NCBI RefSeq assembly: GCF_002865645.1
Contig: NW_020194637.1
Coordinates: 372,001 to 436,000, forward strand
Length of the DNA: 64,000 nt
From: Hyaloscypha bicolor E
Taxonomy: Eukaryota; Ascomycota; Leotiomycetes; Helotiales; Hyaloscyphaceae
Reading direction: 5' to 3'
The position numbers and the translations under genes are program-made. The notes below the pieces were generated by a model. That model did no database searches. It saw nothing but the letters and a program-made list of their open reading frames with translations, and was not told where the DNA came from. This document shows positions 44,406 through 55,650 of the stretch, piece after piece. Position 1 is the stretch's first letter. Each line of letters starts with the position of its first letter.

Positions 44406-45599
44406 GGTCTCGGTTGGCGCGAGGCCGCTGAAACGCGTGCACTGGTCTCCTTGTATGCTGGTATCTTCACGGGGGGGTGTTCTAGGGAGAAATTGAGCTG
44501 TCGAATATCAGTGCTTGGGGGCTATTTCTGTGTGCCAATCGCGAGAAGGTCAGGATGAGTGATCTGCAGGAGAGAAGGCTCTTGAAGGTTGGGAAGTTGT
44601 TTTGTTGGACAGAATTGCGCGAGAACACGAGAAGAGTGCGCACAGAGCGCTGCGCCGGTGAAGCTGCAACGAAGAAAATTGAAGATCTGCGAAGGAATTT
44701 GTTTGGTGTTTTGCTTGTTCGCCAAACAAGAAAAAAAGCGGGCACGCCAACCTCGCTTCAGTCAGCACTGCCAGCTCAGCTCCCATGCACTCACGACTCG
44801 TATCCTCTCCCTCTCCCTCCTCTCCTTTCCTTCTTCCTCCATTTCTTCGCCTGTGCCCCATTCGCTCAACTCGTGCTATACCTCCTCCTTCCAATCCACG
44901 AAGAATATCAATTTTGTTGCTTTTGTTCGTATTGCGATTTTCTAGCGCAGCTGAAAGCATCTTACGAGATTGACTCCACCCTGTCTCGCTGTTCCCCTTC
45001 TCTCTGCGCACCAATCGACCCCTTGCTGCGCTGCCAATACTCGCACCTGCACCCGCACCCCCCTATCCAATATTCCCCTAAGCCGATGTATCGCTTTATC
45101 TGTCAGCCACAAGATCTTCCCCGCAGTTGATCCTGAGGCCAGGCTCGCTGATCTGCGCTGGGCAAGTGCCACATACTGCGCCTCTGGTTGCTTTTCCCGT
45201 CCCGTCCCGATTCGTCTCGATTCATCTCACACGCCAGACGAGTCGGCGACCGAGGCTGGCTTTTCGGCTTCCAAGAGGCGCAACTTAAAACCTGCAAGGA
45301 GAGGCTCTCATGGTATCCTGTTCAGATGATGGGCCCTGCCACCCATCGATTTTCGCCCAGGTGAGGCAACGCAATTTCGCTAGGGCGCCACACACAAAGT
45401 CATTGTGGTCGTACCAAAAACGCCCCTCATATTGCCGTGCCCGATTCACGAACCCAACAGCTGGTGAGACACTGATGATCATCCTAATGGAAGCCCCTCC
45501 CGGTCACCCACAACGTATGTGAACTGCATATCATGTACCACTTGCCCCGACAAGAACTTTCCACTGCCGCATATCAAACCTCTTCCCGTTTGTGCCACG
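44406..45599. promoter_or_regulatory. Shared upstream region of IPI3 and the divergent hypothetical gene
   Basis: About 1.2 kb between two divergent start codons. It contains a long pyrimidine-rich tract on the plus strand at about 44800-44850, as often seen before fungal transcription starts. Several open frames (for example 44555-45130) cross it but read like translated CT-rich leader, not protein. An upstream non-coding exon of the plus-strand gene could lie here. Confidence 0.45.
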
Positions 45600-47693
45600 A
45601 TGCACGCGATCGAGCAGTCAACGTTAGAAGACTCCTGCAGTGCTGAAAAGCACGCATCCTATCACCACATAACGAGATCGGTCCCAGGAATGAAAAGTCT
45701 CCTACCGTTGAGACTGTTGTCTCCGATCGATGTTTGGCCGTCATCTGCTCCTCATAACCGATCGACTTTCGGGATGAACATTGTTTCAACCGATGAGGAT
45801 GGAGATGGAAGCTTACCGGGAAAACTAGCCGACGAAAATGACTTGGAATCGAGAGCTGAACATCATCGTCTGAAGCCGTATCGCGATGTCCCCATCTACT
45901 CAGAACCCGGATCGCCTCTCCTCAACCGTGCCTACCTTACCGACGAGGAAGTCCATTCCAATTGTAGCACATCTGAATCCGAGGAATGGTTCGAAATCTA
46001 TGATTACCTGGGGATGGAGCGTGAAGCTTCAGAGTGTGTTGATGAATCCAGTACAATCAAGGTAGCTCTCATCACTATTTTTGACTACCGTATCAATGCT
46101 GATCTGGAGCAGGGACCTATAGAAGACGAAGTCCAGGACGACCTCAAGACTGTTTCAGAACCATCAAAACACCGCACGTCACCAATGGACCGCAACTCGG
46201 CGATGTCTTTTCAATGCTCTGGCGAAGCCGAGGCGCTCTTTTCCAATGAAGCTGCATGGCTCCGAAGCCCGTTGAGCTATCATCATCCTGGAAAAGCTTC
46301 AAGGCTGCTACTTCGAAGTTCAAGCGTGCCGTTCGAGCAAAATGTCGAAAGTTGGCTAAGTGATACAAGTAGCTGCGGGGATGATCGTGAAGATTTGTTG
46401 GTGAGTCTCGTCTGTCAGTAAAGTTGCCAAATACCGACTAACAGTCCCAAGTCTCGCGCCACATGCCTTGCACCTGTCAAAGCCCATGTGATCGACGTCA
46501 ATTCCAACCGCCCATCTGACCTCTCAATTCAAGTTCCGCCCAGGTCATCGTCTTTGGTCGGGACTACCATCATTCATGTTCCCTCAGAGAACAATCGAGA
46601 TAGTTGGCTGTATTCTGCGTACAGCCCGCCAGCCACCCCCTCCCAGCCGTGGACGTGCGTCCAAACTAGTTCACCAAACCCAAATCTGTTTCAGAGAGAA
46701 TTCGATCCTCATATGACCAAAAGACGCCTCGATCTCGCTATGACGAGTCCGCCTGACTCTCCACCGCAGGGTTACCGTGACGCCTTGGGCGCGCCACCAA
46801 CTTGGGGGACACCAACCTCCACAAGTCCTGAGCAAAAAGCATACGACGGCGGCCAATCTACGCATGCCGATCAGGCCGGATTGGACGCCGAATCCATCAA
46901 TAATATTCTCACGGCACTTGAGAACCTAACTTCTCACCTTCCTTCCGGCACATTGCAGCCTGACACGCCATGCATTCGCGCCATTCGTTCACAACTAGTA
47001 CCACCCTCAGCTATACACCAACAGTCAACCCCAGCAAACGCACTACATATACACCCCTTTCCTCACCCATCCCCTCCACCACCAGACATCACCCTCAACC
47101 GCCGCAAAACAACAAATTTCTCCAAACCGCGCCGCATGCCATCAGCCGCAACCTCGAAATCCTGCCCGGTTCCGCGAAACCCCCCACCACCCACACCATC
47201 CCTTCCAAACCTCCACTTCCCACACCCAAACCCAAACCCAAACTATCAGCAACCCCTCAGGCTTCCACCGCCAGATACGCAACCGCTTCACCGCATCTTC
47301 CCCAAATCCTCAAAATTCATGCGCTCTTCGCTCTACGCATACATCCTCGCACACATCTTCCTAAGTTCCCTTTCCACCCCGCCTGGGCATGAGACACCGA
47401 GGTTCCCGAAAAAGAGAAGAGATACGCCGTATTGGCCAGCAACAGACGTGCCGTCCAAGGCGGCTGATGTCCTCGGTATTGCGTACCACCAACCTGTGAA
47501 TGAGGATATTGATTTCAACAGCAGAGTGGAGGGAGTGAAGGACAGGATCGGGAAAGCGATTGCAGGCTTGGTTGTGGAGATGGAAGTTGATGGGTACCGA
47601 GAGGGGTTTGATGCCGGGGTTGGGTTGTTGTTTATCAAGAGCCTGGAGGAGGTGGTTAGGGGGTGTGAGATGGATGCTTATCGGGCTTTTTGA
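45600..47693 (+). CDS. Fungal hypothetical protein with proline-rich middle
   Basis: Exons 45600-46400 and 46452-47693 give 680 residues. The intron donor is GTGAGT. At the 3' end the first AG after the CTAAC branch is only 3 nt away, and the second (CCCAAG, ending at 46451) restores the frame of the long second exon. The first in-frame ATG is at 45600; the frame is open to 45519 but only with GTG. The N-terminal half is acidic and Ser-rich, residues about 430-520 are Pro/His/Asn-rich, and the C-terminus is folded-looking (LYAYILAHIFLSSLS, then KDRIGKAIAGLVVEMEVDG). No domain recognised; likely nuclear or scaffold-like, but that is a guess. Confidence 0.7.
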
Positions 47694-48628
47694 GCAAATC
47701 CATCTGGGTTTCTTGATCTTGGTTTAATTTCTGAGAGTACGATATGCTCCTCAAATTACTCAATTCATGTAATCATCGCCATCAATTGCTTGTCTCCAAA
47801 ATAGTTAGATATAGTCAACATCAATATGAAGACTCGAGGACCCGTCGATTCTACTTCACCAATCCTCATTCCTACAACTTGCTTCCCAAACTGCACCCGG
47901 TGCGTGACTACCCCCATTCCCACCCCTTACTTCGCTCGCCGCAATCTCAACCCTCCTTTCCACTTTCCCAAACATCACCCTCGGCCTCGCCATCATGTTA
48001 TTAGTCACGAAGTCAGCATCACTACCATTTCCCTCGAGCTTGAGTTCGCGCATACGAGGGCTGAAAATAATACACCACCTTGGAGAGAGATGTCCTTCTT
48101 TCTAGCTCTCGGAGAATAACGCCATATTACCATATAACCCAGGAACACAAATTATTGAATTGCTGGTTAAGATTACATAAAGACACCCCCTTGGAGAGAA
48201 TTGAGCCTTCGATTTGTTCTTTGGTATCGAGAGCCTTAATCCAGGTAAATTCGTTAGACAGGGTTGTAGAAACAGTTGGGTGTTCCACATTGGTTGGACT
48301 TTTGGTCCAAGTTTTCTTCAGTCAACATTTTCCCAACTCTCCCTCTTCTATTTATTGATATCAAAGATTTTGAAGAACCTTGCCCACATGAGAAATATGC
48401 GATGGGTAATACAAATTCTGAGGGGGCTAATCATGTTTAAGGGAGCATCACCAGCATTTTACAGGGCTGTTCCCATGGCGGATTCTATGGTTTATTTCAA
48501 TTATTTTGATGCTGAGTTCATAACCAGTTGTAAACTTCATTGAGAGAAGTACTAAGTCCTTGCCTAACAAGTTTCAAGACCTCATCCCGTATTTATTCTT
48601 CGCTTGTTCCAAGAACCTTTCGGCCGCA
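47694..48628. other. Intergenic, nothing recognised
   Basis: AT-leaning sequence with overlapping short frames. No conserved motif. May include 3' UTR of the hypothetical gene. Confidence 0.45.
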
Positions 48629-49615
48629 TTACCAACCCTGTCCTCCAGTCCCGAGGGAAGGACCTCGGCGTCCTTCGCCACCTTCATCATCTTCCCCACG
48701 CGGAGGCTTGGCGTCAACTCGTGCCCCTTTCTCCAGGAGCATGGTTGCAATGCCGTGATGTCCTTGCTCTGCAGCGCCATGAAGCGGCGATAGACCATAG
48801 TGATTCTTGACTGCCTCCTCTGGTTTCAGGAGCCATATTACAGCATTAAGTTTTGATGCTGTGGGTAGGATGTTCGTATTGTTGGGCAAGTTGGGATCGG
48901 CTCCGTATTCAAGAAGCGCTGCAACGGCTTCGGTGTGTCCGCTTTTTGATGCTTTGTAGAGACACGTCTCGCCGCCGAAGCCGCGCCCAATGTTGGCTGA
49001 TGCGCCGTAGCGGAGCAGGAGGCGGATGGGACGAGGCAGTACACTCCCGCGGACAGGCCTGAGGAAAGAAATGCCATATTTTGCCCGAGTGACAAAACAC
49101 GCAAGTCCTGGAGTACGTGCTTTCTTCCAAAGTCCGATTGCTAGGTCTAATAGTGTTGCAGAGTACAAATGCTGTAATTATGGGTCGCAAGACTTGGGAG
49201 AGAGCATACCTCCATATTCCCGCCATTGAAGGATAGGACGAACGTCGCCATTTCACGGGCCTCCGGAATGGCTGCCGAGGGCGGCAGCATTGTGGTTAGC
49301 TCCGTCGAAGGAGCCATAGAAGCGGTAGCAAAAACCGGGATCCCCAAGGCTCTCATTATTGGTGGTACACCATTATAAAAGGCTATACTGGAGAGGGAAG
49401 CGGCCAAAAGGATACTTCTAACGAGGGTCCTGAGTGACTTTTAATGCTTCCTTCCTGGTAAAAGTAGTCGAGACTAGGAAGAGCGAAGCTAGGAGAGAAA
49501 ACTCAAGGCGGAGCTTCATACTTGGGTAGGAGAGCAGGTCCCAGAGGGAATACAGGAGGAGGGTGCGACCAGGTATGTTTTTGAGGTGTTCCAGAAGACC
49601 GAACCATGATGCCAT
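48629..49615 (-). pseudogene. Ankyrin-repeat gene remains with a hydrophobic N-terminal part
   Basis: Three open segments follow each other on the minus strand but do not join cleanly. From the ATG at 49615 comes MASWFGLLEHLKNIPGRTLL and a hydrophobic LEFSLLASLFLVSTTF part, in one frame. Next is RSILLAASLSSIAFYNGVPP and PSTELTTMLPPSAAIPEARE in another, to a possible donor at about 49210. Finally 49160-48629 has clear ankyrin units (IRLLLRYGASANIGRGFGG, ETCLYKASKSGHTEAVAALL, NHYGLSPLHGAAEQGHHGIA). I could not find introns that join all three in frame, so a broken gene is more likely than a spliced one. Two adjacent genes are also possible. Function unknown. Confidence 0.45.
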
Positions 49616-50231
49616 GAGCCAAATAACATCCCAACTTTGGAGTCCAGTGGAATGTCTGGTCGCAGGCGACCTTCTTTTGGAGGTAGTGTCTCTTCCTACC
49701 TAAATAAACCACAGGGTTTGAAGTCGGTGCCAAGCACCCTGGTCTGTCTGGATTTTCTTATATCTGCTGGCTGAGATGCCGTTTTCATGCCAAGCCACTA
49801 CTTTGACATCGCAACCGCTATATTTACGTTTGAGGAAGCTGTCCTTTAGTTTTATCGGTGGTCTTGGTTGACCACATTTACATTTCCACTCGAAGAATCC
49901 AGAACTTTTGGCTTTGTCAAGTATATCTCACGGCACCATGTCCAAAGGATGAGATGATGGAATATATACAATGTCGAAGAAGATCCCCTCCCAATGAGCT
50001 TATTCTAAAAGAAGCTGGCCAAGTGGCAGTGTTTTCTTAGAAGCAGCAACAAACATACCACTCAAATATTAGAATACATGCAAGTCGAATAGTAGGAAGG
50101 GCCAAAGCCAAATACCATTAATTTTTCAAAAAGACTGACTTCGATTTCCTTCTTTACAGCCCTACGGCATCAGATTTCTTTTTCTTAAGAATTCTTCCAA
50201 TCCAAGTTTATCTGTTTACTGAAATATCCCA
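49616..50231. other. Intergenic, nothing recognised
   Basis: Between the ankyrin remains and the 3' end of the first FAD oxidoreductase gene. No coding potential seen. Confidence 0.5.
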
Positions 50232-52036
50232 TCACGAACTCTTGGGCCGACTTCTTAAATCATTACAAAACGCCTCTTTCGCACTTTCCAGATCATTCTC
50301 CACAGCGGCCTCGTACTTGGCTTTCGCATCCACCTGTTGCAACTGTTTCAAACGTCTCATTGTAAGTTTGAAAGGCTTTGGAAGAGGGGGGTATGTTGCC
50401 ACGAGTGCAGGTTGCGTGAATTTCATGCCAGTTGAGTCGAGGATCAGCGGTGCAATACTCGCAGTTGATAGGAGGATACGAGGCATGCCTGGTTGCGAGG
50501 TCAATTTCATTTGCGGAGGAAAGCAGGCTGTGACCGTGAGAAAAACTTACCGTGTCCTGTGAAACCAGCGGCGAGGAAGTGTCCATCGTTGTTCGGGACT
50601 GCACCGATGAAGGGGAACTCGTCAATACTTGATGACATAACTGTGAGATCACTTAGATTTTTGTTGGTGTTATTGAGGGCCAAGGAGGATCGCACCTCCA
50701 GACCAGCAACCGCCTTCGTTAACACATCTGTTCAGCTTAGTAGGGATCTCCCCAGGCCAATCAATGATATCTGCCGCCGGCCAGGACTGGTAGAACTCTG
50801 GAATTCCCACAAATTGTTGATCCTCGCTGTCGTTGAGAATATAGCTGTGTGGGTCATGGACGAGTAAAGACTTTCCACCACCGACGATTATGGCGTTATA
50901 AGGTGGAGGCAGCTGAATGTGATAATTCTGGGGTATCCTATTAACAAATGGTTTGAGAGACGGTGGGAGATATACGTTGACAACGTGGTCCCAATGCTGG
51001 GCACCAGTGTGCTTGATGAAACCTTCCAGTGCTTTTATACTTGCTAAAGTTCCTCGACCCCCAAAAATAAGGTTCCCGAATTCTGGTAGGAGGTGCGAGG
51101 CCCATCTATTGGTGGCATGTACCACGGTCCTGGTTCGAACATCACCCCGCGGCGTCTTTACTGTAATCCAACCGTTGTCATCTCTTTCTGATACTGCCAC
51201 GACTGCTGTGTTAGCCTGAAGATTTAGCCTTGCCTTCTCCATGACTATGCGGAGTAAAGCGTGGACAAACTTGTACGGCCATCTGAGTGTTTGTAAGCGA
51301 CAGTTTCGCTTGGAGGCGGACAGAGTACTTACACCTGGCCTGCAGCATGGACAACTGCCCCAATACATCCCTTCATCTGAGTGAAGCTTTTAGCAGCTTG
51401 AGGGTCTTCAATAATTCTACAATCTCTTATCACATCGCCCTCTTTCCCATGGTCCTTCAGCATTATCTCATAAGCATGCTTGAGGCGTGTCCAGGCTTTC
51501 TCCGACATTGCTGCATCGAAGGTCTCACCAAGCTTGAGGCAAGCTTCTTCAGCAATACCTTCCTCATTCAGTAGCTCCTTGAATGCCGAAAGATGTGCCA
51601 TCTCATGCTTGATAACTTCTAGTGCACCGTCCGGCCCAAACCTCTCCGACCATTTTGGGTAGCGAGAGTAAGCATGTGGTCTTAGCTGTCCTCCTACATT
51701 AAATTGTGCGCTCGTCAGCAAACTTTGATTTATCTATAAGCTACGCTTGAAGGAAAACCCCCGGAACGCGCTCACGTGGTATGATAACTAACCATTTCGT
51801 CCTGTTGCACCTCCGCAGATATCCCTTGCTTCCAGCATCAACATACAAGGTTGACGATGATTTCTTTCTGTGAACCTGTGGAGCCAGTATGCAGTCGTTG
51901 CACCTGTATATCCACTGCCCACAATGACTACATCTGTCTCCTTGGGAAGCTCTACAGTAGAGCGGAAATTTCGCAGAGAGGACTTGGCTGCCTCGATCCA
52001 GTAGGACTTTGTTGGGTTGTCAACCGGAAGAACCAT
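50232..52036 (-). CDS. FAD-dependent oxidoreductase of the DAO family, copy A
   Basis: Five exons, 52036-51793, 51693-51333, 51282-50696, 50640-50551 and 50488-50232, give 512 residues in one frame. Near the N-terminus VVIVGSGYTGATTAYW carries the FAD-binding G40-x-G42-x-x-G45. EARDICGGATGRNGGQLRP is the second flavin contact typical of glycine/D-amino-acid oxidase relatives. INEFPFIGA-type and GFTGHGMPRIL segments form the C-terminal FAD contacts. Expected reaction: oxidation of an amine or amino acid with transfer to O2, substrate unknown. No signal peptide or peroxisomal SKL end (it ends RPKSS). The C-terminal 40 residues are a charged extension not present in copy B. It is followed 515 bp upstream by paralogue B in the same direction. 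Confidence 0.9.
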
Positions 52037-52551
52037 AATGAACGTTGAGAACAGCCAACCAGTGACGACTATATGGCAGTGAAGAATTTAGTCTCAAGAT
52101 CTGTGTGTGCAACGGTTTGCAATGATCAAACGCTTGAAAATTGTTTATAAGACGAGTTTTCTCCGTAGTCCGGGCCGGTTCTGCTTTCCCACTTCTGGCA
52201 TTCGAGAGTGGGGGAGATTGAGGCTTGAGGTAACGACATTCTCGTTACTAGGGGAAGGCCCTTCCTTTCTAACTTGAATATCACTTCCAGAGGGTTCATT
52301 CGATGAATTCGACCATTCGCCGATCTTGAAAATTTAAAAAGCGATCTATGTCTTTTTTTATTAATCTAGCTATACTGTCTTTATGTCGGATCTCCTGAGT
52401 CAGGTTTTCAGCGTTGAGCCACTCAGAGCCTCTGGTGCCGACATTAAAGTCAGATGGACACACTTTGCAAAAGTATCTGAACTTTATTTCCACTCCCCTA
52501 TTTTTGTTGCTAACGTTTTCCAACTGATCTCATGGCTTATGGTTACACCTT
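52037..52551. other. Intergenic between the two FAD oxidoreductase genes
   Basis: Promoter of copy A and 3' UTR of copy B. No further gene. Confidence 0.55.
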
Positions 52552-54079
52552 CTATTGCTTTGTGGCTGAAAATCCTCCTGTACCAATAATATCTCCATCC
52601 TCTTCTCTCCCATTCTTCGCCCGATCGATCCTAACCTGTGTCGTCTTAAACAGCCGCGGCAGCGCTGTGCTCTCAAACTCTTTACCATGCACTGCCATTG
52701 ACGCTAATTCCTTCGCTGCCAGCCAAATGACCGGCATTCCGTGGCCATTAAAACCAGCTAATATGAACTGGTCCTCCCGGCCCGGAATGGTGCCAATGTG
52801 CGGATTGGAATCGTACGAATAGCCCATAACTCCAGCCCATATACTGTCAACCTTTGCTCCGGAGTCCTGCCAGCCGTGATACGTCTCTTGCATGTAATTT
52901 GTGTAGTAGTCTTTGGCTGCGTCGATCAGGATACTGTCGTCGACATTGTTGTACCATTGTGGTTTGTGGGGCTTGAAGAGTGATGAGGCTCCGCCTACGA
53001 TTATGCTTCCATCCGTGCGGCCAATAAGGTAAGAAAGTGTGCCATCGGCGGTGCGGTTGATGTAGGAGTTGTTGAGTAGAGGGGCTGTTTGACCTTCTGG
53101 GACAGCAATCCGGCAGCAGATACCTTTGCATGGGATGATGTTGTTTGCGTATTCGGGGAGAAGGCCCGAGACATAGGCATTGTTGGCGTGGATGACCGTT
53201 TTGGCGTGCGTTGTGCCACGCGGAGTGGTAATGATGTGGCCACCATTTGGATCCGGGGAGATTGAAGTTGCTGGAGTGTGTGTTTGGAGGTTGACTTGAC
53301 CCGAAGCAAGCAGGATCTCAGCAAGGGCCAAGATAAATTTGTATGGCCACATGGTGCCAGCAGTATACGATGCAGCAGCCTTGGCGCCTTTTACTCCCGA
53401 GATCTAAGCTTGTTAACTCAAATAATGATTCCCCTCTCTCGAGTCTTACCCCTTCTGCAACCTTCCCAGTATAGAAGATCACATCGTCCATGTACTTGAA
53501 GTTCCGAGCTACCATTTGGTCGTAGACCTGCTTTGCTTGCTTCGCGGAATCTTCATTACACCAAGTATCAATCGTCCTTGTAAGGGTGAAGTCGCAATCT
53601 ATACCCTCTTTCTCGACGATTTTCTTGATTGCATGCACATGGGCGATTTCGAACTCCGCAATCTCCAAGCCAGCCTCGGCGCCAGCTCTGTCGATATAGG
53701 TTGGAATGTGGCCATATAGATCTGGTCGTAAATGACCACCATTTCGTCCAGTAGCGCCAGAACAAACGCCTCTGGCCTCCAAGATCAGGATGCTAAGATC
53801 TTTACAGGACCCATCCTGGATCATGTGATATGCACTAGCAACGCCCGCATAGCCTGCTCCGATGATCACAAAATCAACGTGCTCTGGCAGCTGCTCTGTA
53901 GAGCGGTGGTCCTGTAGCGGATGTAAATCTGTTTGCCAAAAGGTTGGCATGGGATTCGAGGCCGGTAACCATCCTGAGAATTGTGGGTCACGACTAACTG
54001 CTGGTTTTGACTGTTGGACATGGCTCGGGACGAGGCGGAGTTGCTCAAATGATTCGGAGGGTACATTATTGTTCAGCAT
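52552..54079 (-). CDS. FAD-dependent oxidoreductase of the DAO family, copy B
   Basis: Exons 54079-53450 and 53403-52552 (46-nt intron) give 493 residues. FVIIGAGYAGVASAYH holds the G74-x-G76-x-x-G79 dinucleotide motif, followed by EARGVCSGATGRNGGHLRPD, TMWPYKFILALAE, the IIVGGASSLF stretch and FILAGFNGHGMPVIWLAAK near the end. It has the same order of blocks as copy A and both share the WPYKF and HGMP positions, so they are ancient paralogues; it has one intron where A has four. A longer N-terminus of about 30 residues precedes the Rossmann fold and has no clear targeting signal. Likely an amine or amino-acid oxidase; substrate not readable. It is divergent from the HAD gene and may share its promoter. 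Confidence 0.92.
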
Positions 54080-54705
54080 GATTGCGGTAGAGTATTTTTA
54101 GCTTGAAGTATCGTGGGCAGAGACAGAAGCATTGAATGAGAGTCTTGGAGGTTTTCAGCCCTACTCTGATGAGGGAGACGTCGCGGATCACCAAGATGAC
54201 AGAGGAAATAAATGGCACTAGCTCATCGATGCTTTTCACTAATGCATATGATTAATAGATAATTCATGATTTCGACCGGCGCGGTGTTTGTAATCTGCAA
54301 AGCAGATAGGACGTGTTCAAGCCACTAGAACTTGAAGCTTGTCGAGGCGATCCATGACCATCACCTCAAAAGTGGAAGGTTCTTAACCTTGCTGTTCTTT
54401 ATCTTGCGTGATGCTTCCCGCCTCCACCCGATGGACCGGCCCGGTAAAATAATCGCTGATTTGACTGCACCCCACTCTCAGTTCTGGACAAGGAATGATC
54501 TTTGGTCCGCAACAGATACGGTATGTACATAGCGCTGCGGCTTCCCGGTATATTTGTTTTAAAGATGTGGTGTTCCATTGTGTGTGTGTGTGTGGGAGAC
54601 ATCATCACGTGATACGTTATTAAAACAATCTACCGTCAAGAACTCGAAAAGCTCCTCTTTATACTATTCGCATTTTTTCACAGGATCCTCTGCGATACGC
54701 CTACC
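54080..54705. promoter_or_regulatory. Divergent promoter between oxidoreductase B and the HAD gene
   Basis: A 626-bp region between two head-to-head start codons. It contains a GT repeat at about 54579-54592. Candidate binding sites for the neighbouring Zn2Cys6 regulator (CGG triplets) were not mapped. No gene. Confidence 0.5.
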
Positions 54706-55431
54706 ATGGCCCCATTCAAGCATGTTGTTTTCGATGTCGTCGGCACTCTTGTCTCGTTCGAAGCATACTTCTCTCAAATCAACAAAACTATTGGACCAAA
54801 ACTACTCTCACATACCATCACAGCTCAGACATTCGGTTACACCTGGATGACAGCAGCAGAGCTCGAATTCACCTTTCTCTCCATCTCGTCACGATATCGC
54901 CAATACAAAGATGTACTAGCCGCCATCTTTTACCGCACCCTCTTTATGCTCGGCGTTTCGTCACCACAGAGCGAATTCACCGACGAGGAGCGTGATGCCT
55001 GCATCGCGGGGTACTCGCTCCTCGAGGTGCGCCCGGGTGCCGTACAATGCCTACAGACACTGCGAGATGGTGGCTTTACTGTATGGGCACTCACGACCGG
55101 TGACCCAACCCGGGTCTTAGGGTATTTCAACAAGGGAGGGATTGAGTTCCCAAGGGAAAATTTCATTACGTGTGATACTGCCGGTGTGGCGAAGCCAGCG
55201 CTGGCCAGCTACAAACCTGCACTTGAGAAGTTTGCGGATGAGGATCAGAAGTGGTTCGCTGCTGCTCACATGTGGGACGTGAGTGCGGCTGTGAAGGCCG
55301 GTTTCAGGGGAGCGTATTGTACGATATATGAGCAGGACGCTTGTGAGACCATATTTACCGAGAAGATGGAAATCATGGCCGACAATTTGGAGACAATGGC
55401 GAAGAGGATTGTCGAGGCTTCGAATCCATAA
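54706..55431 (+). CDS. HAD-superfamily hydrolase, 2-haloacid dehalogenase type II-like
   Basis: One exon, 241 residues, start ATG at 54706 in a CTACCATGG context. The nucleophile motif is FDVVGT with Asp10, motif II is ALTTGD (Thr130/Thr131), motif III is Lys163 (GVAKPA) and a C-terminal MWDVSAA with Asp191 closes the site. This is the L-2-haloacid dehalogenase layout with a helical cap (about 20-100). In fungi most such proteins act on unknown small acids, so dehalogenation is not proven. It is cytosolic. It is divergent from oxidoreductase B and convergent with the Zn2Cys6 regulator, 219 bp away. Confidence 0.88.
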   Translation: MAPFKHVVFDVVGTLVSFEAYFSQINKTIGPKLLSHTITAQTFGYTWMTAAELEFTFLSISSRYRQYKDVLAAIFYRTLFMLGVSSPQSEFTDEERDACIAGYSLLEVRPGAVQCLQTLRDGGFTVWALTTGDPTRVLGYFNKGGIEFPRENFITCDTAGVAKPALASYKPALEKFADEDQKWFAAAHMWDVSAAVKAGFRGAYCTIYEQDACETIFTEKMEIMADNLETMAKRIVEASNP

Positions 55432-55650
55432 TTTACCGGTTGTTGTATCAGGAGGGAGCGCGCGACTGAAAATCAGCCAGTAAGTGCGGGTAATAATAGG
55501 ATGCCCTTGGGCAAAAGGTTCACAGAAAGGTAGAACGGCATTAAAACGTTCGGATTTGGGGCTCCAGGAGGCCACTTCATAGAAGATCAAACAAAGACCT
55601 CATGCAAGCGACATTCAACTGTTCGTACATTTTGTCAAAAATTCAGAGCA

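Noticed and set aside
44555..45130. 191-codon plus-strand frame
   Set aside because: Reads through a pyrimidine-rich leader; Ser/Leu/Pro composition reflects the CT tract, not a protein.
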